Source: Phalacrocorax aristotelis
Taxonomy: Eukaryota > Chordata > Aves > Suliformes > Phalacrocoracidae
DNA length: 64,000 nt
Reading direction: 5' to 3'
Assembly (NCBI RefSeq): GCF_949628215.1
Contig: NC_134283.1
Coordinates: forward strand, 28,436,975 to 28,500,974
Shown one piece after another: positions 23,423-35,400 of the stretch (position 1 is its first letter; every line of letters begins with the position of its first letter). The position numbers and the translations under genes were made by a program. The notes below the pieces were generated by a model. That model was not told the DNA's origin. It searched no databases and saw only the letters and a program-made list of their open reading frames with translations.

Positions 23423-25931
23423 GTGATTTACTTTCACTTACATTATTGTTTGTGTACTTTTAAAATACCTAATTGAAGGCAGAAAAAAAGAAGACACAAG
23501 TTATTGCTTTTTGCAATTGTCTAACATATGCTTGTAATTTGGTAATCTGCTCTCCTGGGCAGTCAAAAATATACTTTATCCGCAGAATTCTAAGGGAGAA
23601 CATCAGAAAAATTTCAGTGAAGGACCAGACTATATGGATTAGCCCTTAAGTATGGGGAAATAAATTTATGGCTTGTGACATATTGTGACAATTGTGACAA
23701 TTGTTGCACTCGAGTAGCTAAGGAACCCTTTATTGACCATGTTAATTATTAACAGCTATTGAAAATGCATTCTGAAAATGTGCACAAAGTTAGTCTCATA
23801 TCAGGTTTCAGTCTTCTGGATTTTTTAATTTTTTTAAATGAAAATAATTTCAAGGAATGTTCAAGGTAAAACCAAATATCGTTTGAATTACCCTAAAACC
23901 AAAGTATTCTATTGCGTAAATTAAGGACTAAAGAGCCTGTGCTATGTGAGAATTGGTGCATAGGTGGCAAAATGAAAGCGAACAGTAGTCCTAATTAAGA
24001 TGATCCTTTCTCCCATGTGATTAGAAATTTTTCTTTTTTGTGCCTAATGTAAATTCTACTTGCTTGAAATTGAAGGGGGTTTTTTTTGTTTCCAAAATGA
24101 ACCAAAGCTAAACTGTGTTTTTCTAAGACAGAACACTTAGCGAGTTATCACACTATAATTTTTTGTAACTATTGCTTTGGAAAAATGAGAATTTTGAGTG
24201 GTTCTTTTGGAAGTATTCCACCGGGGCTTAATGTAATTAAGAAACATCACTGTGATGCAGATGCCGCTCTGTTACAATAGTGACCAATATGGAGGTAGAG
24301 TATGCTAAAAATAAAGTAGTTAAGCTCCATCCTTATGTTCATAGCAGAAAGAATAAATAGCATGGAGGTAGTATGTACACATACTATTTTGAAATATTAT
24401 TTGATAATAATTGAAATATGCTCTGGCAAAGTTACTGAAGATTTTCATGTGTGTCACAGAACTTTATAATTTGGATTAAGAAAGTCTTAGTATTTTGGGT
24501 GTTTTATATAGAAATTTGTGTGCAACAAGTATGAGAGGTTACTGATATGTTTAGCAGGCCTCTTGCTTCAACGTTTCTAACTCTTATCCATAAAGCAGTG
24601 ACTTTCTACTGTGCTAACTTGCAGATGTCTTGTGAATATTCAGAAGTAAATGGAGTAATCACAGTGTGTTGGAAATCTTTGTAGGATTTGAACCTGAAGT
24701 GTTTTCTTAGGTCAGTAAAAACACCTGGCAAATGAAGTACCATTAAGACACTGTTGAAGACTTATGAAGTGGGCTCTTTATACTTCACTTTAGATTCCTA
24801 GGATTTTTGTACGGATTAAGTGATACTGACTACCTGTAGGGGCTGTCAGTGCTGAGCATAAAGCCAGCTGATGGCTCTCCATCCAGCTGCTATTTTCAGA
24901 GCTTCTGGGCAGACGAATATCCTTCGACTCTTGCCCCATTTCAGGATACACATGGCTGAATAAAAGGTCCAGGGTGCCTCTGTCAACTTAAAAAACCAAG
25001 AGTATAGTCCTCTGATAAGGTTACCTATTACTGTGTGAAACATCAGCGTTACTGTCACTATTGTTTTCTCCTTCCCTCTGTCTTACTTTTTAAGGAGAAT
25101 TAATGACAGGTACCTGGTTTGTGCTGTATTTGTTGCCGCACAGAGGTGCAGCACGTGTTCTGGGTGGAGGCAGCAGCGCTATTGCCCCATTCCTTAGTCG
25201 CCGTGAACCTGAGGTGTAAACAAACGCTGGGGCAGAAGGGCAGAATAGGAAAAGGCTAGTTAGTGAATTTTATTTTCTCCTACGTTGAGCACTATGGAGC
25301 ATGGGGTATGGTATCGCTTCTTTAACTGAGCTCTGTAAGTGCAAGAAAAGGGTATTACTGTAAAATGAATTGTGCTTACTTGAGCAGTATACCAGATATG
25401 TGAACTTTAATAGAAATACTCATGAAAGAGAAAAAGGATGTTCTTGTAAAAGTGAAGCCACTCAAGTGATGAAACACACGCTCAAATATGTGCATCATTG
25501 GGAATTAGATGAATGAGGAAAAATTTATGGTGATATATCGGTTACTTCCGTCAGCTCTTGGTCTGAAATGATCCTCTTTTGTCAATACATTTATTCAGAG
25601 ATAATGACATCACTTGAACCAATCACCTCCTATTGCCAGTAGCACTTAGCTCCTGTTAGCTCTCTGTGGAACCATCAGATCAAGTGAATTAATCTGACAT
25701 GCACAGTAAAGAACAGCAGCATTTATCATCTCTAAGGTCATCCCTCACAGCAGCAGTCCCTTCTCATAGCAGGACTTTTCACTAAATAAGTGACCTTGAT
25801 AGCCCATATGTTCCTGCTTTATTTGTTTCAGATGTATAGCTTTCAAAGCACATGATAATGAGGATTGTACAGAAGCGGCATGGAAAAATATTATGGTAGT
25901 GATGGCATAGCAGACCAGACTGCTATGAATA
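23423..25931. other. Unique non-coding stretch with short tandem repeat
   Basis: A 9-base unit ATTGTGACA occurs about three times, imperfectly, at 23674-23707. The region 25560-25780 is complex and motif-rich (ATGACATCA, AACCAATCA, TGTGGAACCA) and may be an old regulatory element. A GC-richer open stretch near 25140-25255 has no clear splice boundaries. No gene is supported. Confidence 0.4.
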
Positions 25932-26000
25932 GATGGGGGGGCAGGTGGGGTTTGGTGTTTTTTTTTTTCTGTTGTTCTGATTATGTTTGGTTTTTACTTT
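25932..26000. repeat. G/T-rich low-complexity tract (left arm of a loose inverted pair)
   Basis: A run of G then T (GGGGGGG, TTTGGTG, 12 T) followed by GTTTGGTTTTTAC. It faces an A/C-rich tract about 105 bases downstream that is broadly complementary. The 66-codon frame crossing it is a composition artefact. Confidence 0.65.
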
Positions 26001-26105
26001 TGGAATGGAATGTCCTGTTGGAACATGAAATTTTGGAACTGGAAGTCAGAAAATTCAGGCGATAGATAAAATGACATATCTTCCAGAACTGCGGCAGTAG
26101 GAATG

Positions 26106-26164
26106 GAAAAAAAACCCAAAACCAAATCAAACCCAAATGAACAAACAAAAAAACCCAACAAAAA
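26106..26164. repeat. A/C-rich low-complexity tract (right arm of a loose inverted pair)
   Basis: A runs are mixed with ACCC, AACC and AAACC units, ending AACCCAACAAAAA. It is roughly complementary to the G/T-rich tract at 25932-26000, so a transcript could fold back. The minus-strand frame at 25981-26190 derives from this composition and is not coding. Confidence 0.65.
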
Positions 26165-26370
26165 TTTCTGAATATGGTAGAAAACACCATGGGTAGGTTA
26201 GCTGACTTTGAAAGAAGCTAGTATACTAGAATTCATGACAGTAATAACTACTTAAATAGGCAAAATTGACATTGACTTGAAAAGACCATGAGTTTGCCAT
26301 CTACTCGCTAGGAAAATCTTGTATTTCTTTTGCTCAACCTTGTAGCTGGGGAGCTTTTGACAGCAGAGGG

Positions 26371-26406
26371 GAGGGATGTTTGTTTTATGAGGGATGTTTG
26401 TTTTAT
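26371..26406. repeat. Perfect 18-bp tandem duplication
   Basis: The unit GAGGGATGTTTGTTTTAT occurs twice back to back (26371-26388 and 26389-26406) without a mismatch, followed by a partial echo (AAGAATGTTTAT). Its perfection suggests a recent slippage duplication. Confidence 0.85.
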
Positions 26407-29400
26407 TAAGAATGTTTATCCTTTGGTCTTAATGTGATGATGCTGTCAGTCCATCCCTGTTTTCCCTGCTTCTGCCTCTTCCTTTCTGTCCTCACTCACT
26501 TTTAAACTTTAGACCGACTTCTTCCAAATTTGACAAAAAGGTGAATGTCTTAAACATAGATAGATTCTGCCAGGCTATAGGATAGACAATCCTATAAGCT
26601 TGAGGGAGGACTGGAATTGTTTTGCCCATTGCTGGAAAACGGAAAATTTATCGTAAGTTTCCTGGACATTCTCTCTTTTTCTTCACAAGGATTTTGTTTG
26701 GGTGGGTCTTTTAAGGCATCCTTTCTATGGCGGAGGTTTCAGACACCTGGCAGCACTGTGTCTGAGGTTGTGATTGCCCAAGGTCAGCAGCTGCAGCCTG
26801 CAGGCATGCACAGCCACTTTGGAACCTGCACCAAGGGACTTGCAGACCAAGATCAAGTCTAATGTGTTGGAAGTATGCATACCAACAGTTTAAAACAGAA
26901 AGAGTATTGAGACTGTGCTACATTTTATATGTGCAATGTGAATTTCCTTTGGAGATGCTGTGGTAGAAAGGCTCCCAGCTCCCTTATCCACAGGAACCCT
27001 GGACTGAAGCCTTTTTTTCCTGGATTACTAGCTCTCTGGATTTTATTTTATTTATTTTTCCCCCCTTTTTCTTTTTTCCCGTGTGGTTGGAGCATTTATA
27101 TGGCTTCCCTCTCAAAGGACATGCCTGATTCTTCTTAACAGGACAAGAAGAATCAAGTCTAACGTGATTATCATCATGGGAAAATCTGCGATTAGAAAAG
27201 TGTTTGTACCATTTGTACTTAATGGTCTGCTTCTCCTAATGATTTCTTTTACAAAAAAAAGATAAGAACAACAAAAAAGGCACCTGCATGGGTATGCATA
27301 AGTTTCAAAGACAGAAATCAAACTACACTGTAATTTATTTGTGTCTCCTATATTACAGAGAGTTCAGTTGTAATGTAGCTGTCTTGTTAAAACTATGCTT
27401 TTTGGTAGAAATTTTAGCATTTGAAATATAATGTCAGAAGATAAAAGATGAGAAAAGATGAGGTAAAGTTACTGTTTTCCTTGACATTCTTTTTATGGTT
27501 TTGTCTTGTTACAGCAGGACTTTGGGACAGTGAGAGAGAGCAATGGACTTCTTCAGCATCTGTTATACCTGTGCTTTTTCCTTACAGATCCCACATACGG
27601 TGCCAGTATCTGTCTTTTGTTTTTATATGTTCCTTAACTTGTATGCTTTATTTCAGTCTGGTGGCTGAAATAGGTGTTTGGTCTTTGTATTTATTTAGTC
27701 CTCCTTACACAGCAGAAGTTTTATTGTTAGTATAGTTACTCTTTTTAGATGAAAGACGACTGCAGTCTGCAGCTGTTCCAGAGCACTCTTGTATCTCATT
27801 GAATATTGTACATCGGTGAATATAGGTGAGACTCACAGAGCTGACGACTATCTTCACCAGTAATGATACCTCATATGATTGTTTTTTACAGGAATACCTA
27901 TCTATATAATGATTTAATTATATTTTTGTTCAAGGTCTGTCAGTCGAGTGATTTGCCACTCTAATGTCAAATATTTGAATACTAGTTCAGTATCTCCTAA
28001 GTAGATAATGTCAAAGTAGCAGACTTGTAATCAAGCTGAACTGAACAAATGATCAAAATCAAAATGCCTTTAAGTCACTCTGTCAAGGGACACTTAAAAT
28101 TCAATATAAAAAAAATTAGGCTGGGTCAATTTTTATGGTATAGTCTTTAAAGGATACAGTCCATTTTTATGTGCTTCGTTTTCTTCCTGTGTTTGGGTGG
28201 GGTGTGGGTTTGGTTTTTGTTGTTTGTTTTTTTAAAAGACCGTCTCTTTGACATTTATAAGCTTATTAGCAGGGCTCTTAAGAGGTTGATGGTAGTTTGA
28301 CTGTTACCTTTCCAGGCCTGTGTTTTCACCCCTAGCTGCCAAGTGCACAGAAATTAGAAAGAATATAAAATAAATGGTTCTTTTGTTTGTAATTATCTTT
28401 GGCTCTCATACTTCAATGACGTGTGAAACACTGTAGCCTTTGGTATAGCTGTAGCCTGAATTTAACATAGTATTCAAGTAGGTGATTTAAAGCTGGTGGA
28501 GATGCCTGTATTCTGCAAAACCCTGAAATATGGTGTTAAGTTTGTTTTCAGCAGGATGTTACTCTGTTCATGAGTTAAAACTGTTGTTCGTATTCTGAAG
28601 AGAGTTTGGTGTAAAGACTGGCAGTAATTACAGTTGTAACAAATGGATATATGATTTGCAGTGGCCTTGTGTGGTAGGGCCAAATAATAATGAAAGCAAA
28701 CTGAGAAACAATAGTGCCTCAACTTCAATGGATGCAGTCACTGTCATAATAAAAGGAACTAAATGGAGCTCATTTATTTCGAGAGAACTTGAGAAGGGAT
28801 ATTGCTGGCAGAGTATTGCCTTTTCCTACACTGATAATGGCAGTTGAAAAACCTTGCATTGAGGTGCCTACATCTGAGTCCTTCGTTGGCTGAAATACAA
28901 ACAGTACAGATATTTTAGTAAAACTGAAACTAACTTGATTTTTTTTTTGTTCATAAGCATCTTACACCTTTATTATATGTAATTGTGGACTTTCTTCAGT
29001 AGTGCAGATAGCTTGGATTAGGCTCTCTGCCATGATATTGAGGGGCATTCATTTTGTGTGTAACATTTTGCATGTTCATAGTGTCTTAAATGGTTTATCA
29101 GGTTTGAAGTTAAATATTTGGTGTTTTTAAATATTTTTTGATTTGAGTCAAGACATTTAATACTCTCTTATTTTTCCTAATCCTTCTCGCTAGGGTTAAG
29201 CAGGCAGAGGATGAAGGCTGTAAATATCCATCTGTATTCACAGCAGGATTTGCTTGGCCATAGCGTAGGGTTCTAGGCCAAATGGCCAACAGCAGTTTAA
29301 AGGAAGCTATATACATCAAAGAATTTGCATGTATAAAGGCAGGTCACAATTTTTTTTTAAATGTATTTTGGGGTACAAATTATCTTCCATTTCTGAGTTT

Positions 29401-32400
29401 GACATTTCAGCCATGTGATCCATGTCTTGGGCAGTGCCAAAATCACTCAGTGCAAGTTGAATAGAAGGAAGGAAGGAGGGAAATTGTGCCTAAAGAAGTC
29501 TATGCTCTTCTGTTTACCAAACCCTGTGTTGATGGGTAGTTACTCCCATGGGTTGGTATTTTTCCCTGTATCAAGCTTGCCCAGTCTGCCTAACATCACT
29601 TCTTACTGAGCCCTGGGCACAGAGGTAATTGATTGTGCTCAGCCTTTTGCAATTAAATGTCAGATGTCACGAAGTATGACATGTCCAAGAGGCAGTATGC
29701 AGTCAGTACCTGCTCTTGAATCCAGCCACATAATGAATCTTTTACTTCATTAATGGATACCAAAACAGCTGTGAATTAATGTATTGTTCAATAGTGGTGT
29801 TTAAATACCATACTGCGGACATACAGAACAACTCTTGTGAATTTATAATTGTGTGATTTTGCTTTGATATGACTAGGTTAGTATAGAGCCATTTCATCAG
29901 GCAAAGAAAGGATATGTTTGGCCGCGTGAACCTTAGTCTTTTATAGAAAAAATTTTAAAACTAGGTGAGAGTTGACCTGTAAGTAGTCCTTAGGTTGTCT
30001 TCTCCCACTTAAGGAGTAACAATAGCAAGTGATTCCTAGCTCCTTGTTTCTTTATAGAGATAAAATCCACAGTATGCACTGTTTCCAAACACCTCTGCCT
30101 TTGCTGAGCTGCTACAGTATACCTTAACACCAGTGATAAAGCTAGGTATAATTGGCTCTGTCTTCTTTCTGCTATTTTGTGAGTTTGATTTAGCAAGTGT
30201 TCATATATCCTCACTATTGATTTCTCATAGGTGAAGGTCTGCAACAAAGGAGGCACAAGTGCATGGTCAAATGGAAAGGATAGTTAAATAAAGGGAAAAG
30301 CATCTAGGTAGCAGGTGTGAATCAAGTGGTAGTTGCTGATTTTTTTGAAGGGTCTGATCAACGGAATCTGATTTTTGACCCGTCTCTGCTGAGGAAGGCA
30401 AACAGAAACCCTCATGATGCAAGAGTCAAGTAGTGATGACACTGAAACTAACAACTGTCTGAAAAACTTACTCTCTTGCTGTCGACTAGAAACCGGTTAG
30501 TGAGTTAAGTGAACAAAATTTTAATTTCTGTTAAATTTCACAAACTGGCCAATCTATGTATCTTGCTGAACTTATTTTAAAAACATGTTGAGACAAATGC
30601 ACTTGCCTGGAAAGGTTTGAGAAGGAAGTCAGGAAGACTGCATGAAATAAATAGTTTGTTATCTATATCTAATCTAATCTAATACCTATTATCTATAAAG
30701 AGCAACATATAAAAGAATTCACCCTCACCCTTCTCATCAGGCATTTGTGTCATTTACACATGCAAATCAACTATGTGAATTACTAAGCAATATGACATGA
30801 AAGCCTGCATTTAGAGTAATATTTCTTTTTTTGATGGAAACCTCCTACCTTACAGAAAGACATTCGTTTCCCAGTTTCCAATGCTGGGCATGAATGGTCA
30901 TGGACTCCCAGGAACCACTGAGTGCCAGATTTCTAACTCTGTTCTCTGAAAGAAGGACAGATAATCTGCTCAGCTGTTTTTCAGGAGCAGCATATGCACA
31001 GCACAAAAACCAGAATGTTATATCATGGCCAGGGAAGCAGAGTCTTCACTGACCATATGGCCCTCTGGGGACTTGACTGTTTGCCTTTTGATTCTGTATA
31101 CTACTACACTGCTTGCCACACCATAAATTAACCTACCTTTTCTGAAAGTCTTCCAACTATATTTGTTCGTAGATTGGAGAAGAATTCTGATAAGGATATG
31201 TATTTTTTAATGCCTGCTTCCTTCCACGATTCTGAGCTTGTTGGCATTTCTTTAAAAGAAAGATCAAGTAGAAGCCCTCAGGCACATCCTGCCAAGCCTT
31301 TAGTGCTCCTGTCTGTCACAATCTGAAGAGCATACTGACATCCCTTTAAAGTGGTCCTTTCTTCCGGTGCTAGCGGTTCTCATAGAGTGACATGCTTCCT
31401 CCCTGGCAATGGTGGCTCCTGTTAGCAAAAATTTACCTGGGGCAGTTGCTCTGAATATCTGTGCTTGTTCGAATGTGATTTTGAAGCTTCTTTTACCTCA
31501 TGACTCAAGGACCAAAGAACATCTCTGTTATCCTGAGAGAAAGCAAAAGGTACTTAGCCTGGCGTTTAGCTTGAGTCTGAAGTCAGTCAATGTATAGGCT
31601 CTTCTGGGTATTTTTATTAATGAACCTTTTGTTGCATCTCTTCCAATCTTGAAGGCAGATGAGAGACTGTCAGGTTGCCAGTTCGCTTGCCTGCAAACAG
31701 AATATTGCTGGGTAATGAGCTACCTGCTGTAATCTCACTCTCTGAGTGCCACTACTGTTGTTTTGTGTAATAAAACACAGTATAGACGTGTGTAACCCAG
31801 AGCTACAGCCTGGGAATGTCTGGGTGGCAAGAGGGGCCAAAGTCATTGAAGTTTACTCAGCACTGTGTTATCTTGTAGTCTGGGTTGGATGATACCTTGT
31901 GCCTCAGTTTCTGTGTTGATTTAGATGAAAAAATAGCTCTAACATATGACTGTGGATTTCAGAATGGCCTGAAAGAATCTGTACTTTTTAAATATGAAGG
32001 TCTACCAAAAAAATCAAAGTGTTTTTGGAGATTTAGTCTCTGAATTGCCAGTCTTCATTTATGTCTGTCTCTCTTATTTGCTTTCCCTGGAGGCACTCCT
32101 GAAACCCACTTGCCATTCTCACTTCTCTCTCTGGGCCGTTGGTGCCCCAAGCTCCGACACCCTGCGACAGGAATGCCTCACTGCTTCATCTCTGGGTCCT
32201 GGGGTGTGCCAAGCGAATGAAGCTCTCTGGCTCAGCCAGCTGTTCCTGCTCTCCCTGACATTCCCCCACTTGCCAAACTTGCACTAGGCAACGAATGGCC
32301 TTTTGAGATCTGCAGCCATTCGCTGCATAGGCGGCTGTGTTTATCAGTGCTTATAGACAATGCTGCATCTTCAAAGAAAAATGGGAATTGTTTCTAAAGC

Positions 32401-35400
32401 ACTATTAACTAGGCGATACCCGTTCTCTAAAACACCACTCACTCAGGGACATCCTTAGCCATTTTCCTTGCCTTTCCTGTGTGAATTCGCAGAGGACATA
32501 AGGTAAGGCAATGTTGATTGCTCGTGCTCTGGGAAACATGTTAGATATTAAAACTGAGGATAGTATTCTTGCCTAAACTTCCATTTGGATAGATCAACTT
32601 ACCCTCTCCAAGTACTTCAATGAAATATGCATTGGGTTTGTTTGGGTGGCTCTTCTTGTTTTGTTTTTTTTTGTTGTTGTTGCTGTTAAATGTTAGAAAA
32701 GTGAAGGAATAACCTCTGTGGCATAATTAGAAATAGTTATACTTCTTATTGCGACGTTGGAAGGAGAAGTGTAAGTATTGCTTGTCTAATAAAAATTGGC
32801 AGCCCCTCTGGTGCTGTATTTTAAGTCTGTTTTACTTTAAGTCAGACTGAAAATAAAACTAAGGGATATTCCAACAAATATCCACAAATACCAAAATTTC
32901 CTACAAACATGAAGAAAAAACTTCAACAGAATTTCAGTGCCCTCACATTTTAAATTTTTTTTTCTTTGAAAGGGAGAGGGGTCCATTCTGTATAATTAAA
33001 TGTATTTTAATTGAAATTACTTTAAAAAAAAGAAAAAGTGAAAAAAAAAAGCCTGCTTTAAAAGATTAGGTTTCTGGGAAGAACATAGGCTAACATCTTA
33101 TATTCAGGTAAACTGATTTTATGAGGGCAATGAGCTTTCTCACTAAGAATTAAATTAATTTATCACTTATGTTTCATCAGTCGCTATTCTGTTGTGTCTA
33201 AAATTCTCATTTTGTTAAAGAAATACCTGTGTGTATATGCAGGTTTGCATGCATAGCCACCTAATTCTGTTAGTAATAACTTCACATAGAAATGTTCAAG
33301 AGAAATTTCTTTGTTCTTTCTGGAGTGTTACAATCAAATGTGCTCAGGTAATATTTGTGTATCATGGAATTTCTCATACTTGCAAAGATTATTTCTACTT
33401 CTTTTTTTTTTTTCCCCAAAAAACTTATTTCAGGGAACCTGGGTTCTCTTGGTAGACAGAATTACCTTATTTTGGAGCCTTCCAAATATACAAATAAAAA
33501 AAGAAAATAGCAGGTATTGTAGACACAACATAAACTCATTTTGACTCCTTAAAAAACCTTACTCTGTATGCTGAATGAAGATTGACTAGTATGGTAGTGT
33601 CTCTTTAAGATTATTGTTAAGAGTAAGGATGTATGAAAATGATTCACCAGGGCTGCCGCTTGTCTCCAGGTTCCTGTAACAGGGAGATGATCTTAATCTG
33701 CCTTCATGCTGTTAAAATGATGCATAAGCCTACCGGCATCCTCAAATGATGGAGTATTATTGCAGCCTCTTAAAAGTTGGGCACTGAGATAATTTGGCTG
33801 ATGTTGGAGAAAGAATGTACCATAACCCCTGTGGCTCAACTTTCATTGAATAAATATGGCATGCTGCTGCTTTTGTTCTCCTTGCGTATGGAAGAACGAT
33901 TAACATGTCAAAAAAGAAGAATCACGGATTTTTCTGGTTCCTTCCTGTAAAAGCGCAATTCCACACTGAGCTGTGTTTTTGAAGTTATTGCACAAAATTC
34001 AAGATTTTATCTCCAAAATATCAGAGGTAGTCAGTCTTATGCTTCTTATGGAAAGATATGTTACTGAAGTTGGAAGAACTAATGAATACCATATTACTTT
34101 AGTACATCTCATATGTTTTAAGAATAGGGTGTATTTTTATTGTGAGATGTAAACAGGATCTGCAATATGACTACAGCACTAGAGTTGTAAAAAGATGGGT
34201 TTTATGTAGAGGTAGAAGATGCCTATGATCATAGTTGCCTTTTGTTTTAATTAAATAAAAATAAGCTTCATCGGTTGTCCACAATACCTTGTTGTGGGAA
34301 TTTGTTGAGCTGAGGGTTTCCATTCTTCTCTTTGGCTGTAGGAGAGATACTGTAAGAGATACTAAAACCTTTTTAAGCCTTCATTACAGATTTACATATT
34401 TTTCAGGCTTTTGGCAGTTATGACCTTAACTTACTTTTAAAAGTAGAAAATTATGCCTTCTTTCTGTGTTTTCTTTTTTTTGGCCTTTTGTTTTTGTTTT
34501 GTTAGCCCCTTACCCCTTATTATTGATGAAACTTTGCTTATTTGTCCAGCAGTTTAAAAAAGCTTTGGTGAAATATAACTATTTAGAGTTTCTAGAGAAA
34601 TTTGATCTTTCTAGTTTATAGTCTGAAATTTGCATGAGAAAAGCTGTGAAGAGCAGATTCATTAGCTGTTTTTATTGAAAAACTTGTTAATTTTGGGGTA
34701 CATATTTCTGAATGTGGAAAACTGCATTTCTGACAACAATATGGAAACTTAAATTCAGTAGAACACAAAATAAATGGAAAGCAACTTTTATAATTTCTAA
34801 TTCTCTATGTGAGAATAAACACCGATTAGTTCTTCTTAGGGTTGTTTGGATTTTATTCTGTCTAAACCAGATACAGCTTGCTGATACCAAAATAATGATT
34901 GGAAGATAAGTGGTAACAGATGAGAAGCAAGCATAGTTTCCTATTAGTATATGTTTTGCAGAAGGCAAGTGCAATAGCCTGCTTTTTGTGATTAGAGCTT
35001 CTTTAAAGCAATTTGCAAATCAAACGGTTGCAAAATGCCCTATTTTGTAAAAAATAGGAAACTAAAAATATTAGAATTTGCAAACAGGCAACAGTAATAC
35101 TAAATATTTGTTACATCTTTAAATAATCTGTGCAAAATGATAAGTATCTAATAGCAGAACAGCAATCTTTTAAGACAGTATTTCAGGACAGGTTTGTGTA
35201 ACTTTGCAGCATACTCTTCTTTGGTAACACCTCTGTATTGAAGCATACTTTCTAAATAATTTAGGAGTTCACATTTTTCTTCTGAAATACATTATAAGAT
35301 ACTTTTTAACCTTTATTTCTACTTGTGTTTAAGGGGGAACCCTGAGAATCATAATTTCAATAAACCAGGACATAAATTTTAACACTAACATGATTGCACC

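Noticed and set aside
26617..26862. 81-codon frame in GC-richer DNA
   Set aside because: It lacks paired splice sites and any known domain, and the Ser/Gly/Gln-rich composition is not distinctive.
31895..31935. MIR 3'-like phrase TGTGCCTCAGTTTCTGTG
   Set aside because: Only about 18 bases match the remembered MIR wording and the neighbouring MIR core is not visible.
31994..32287. 97-codon frame with Leu-rich and Ser/Pro-rich parts
   Set aside because: It has no domain, no signal-peptide-like start that would fit a short secreted protein, and no promoter or splice evidence.
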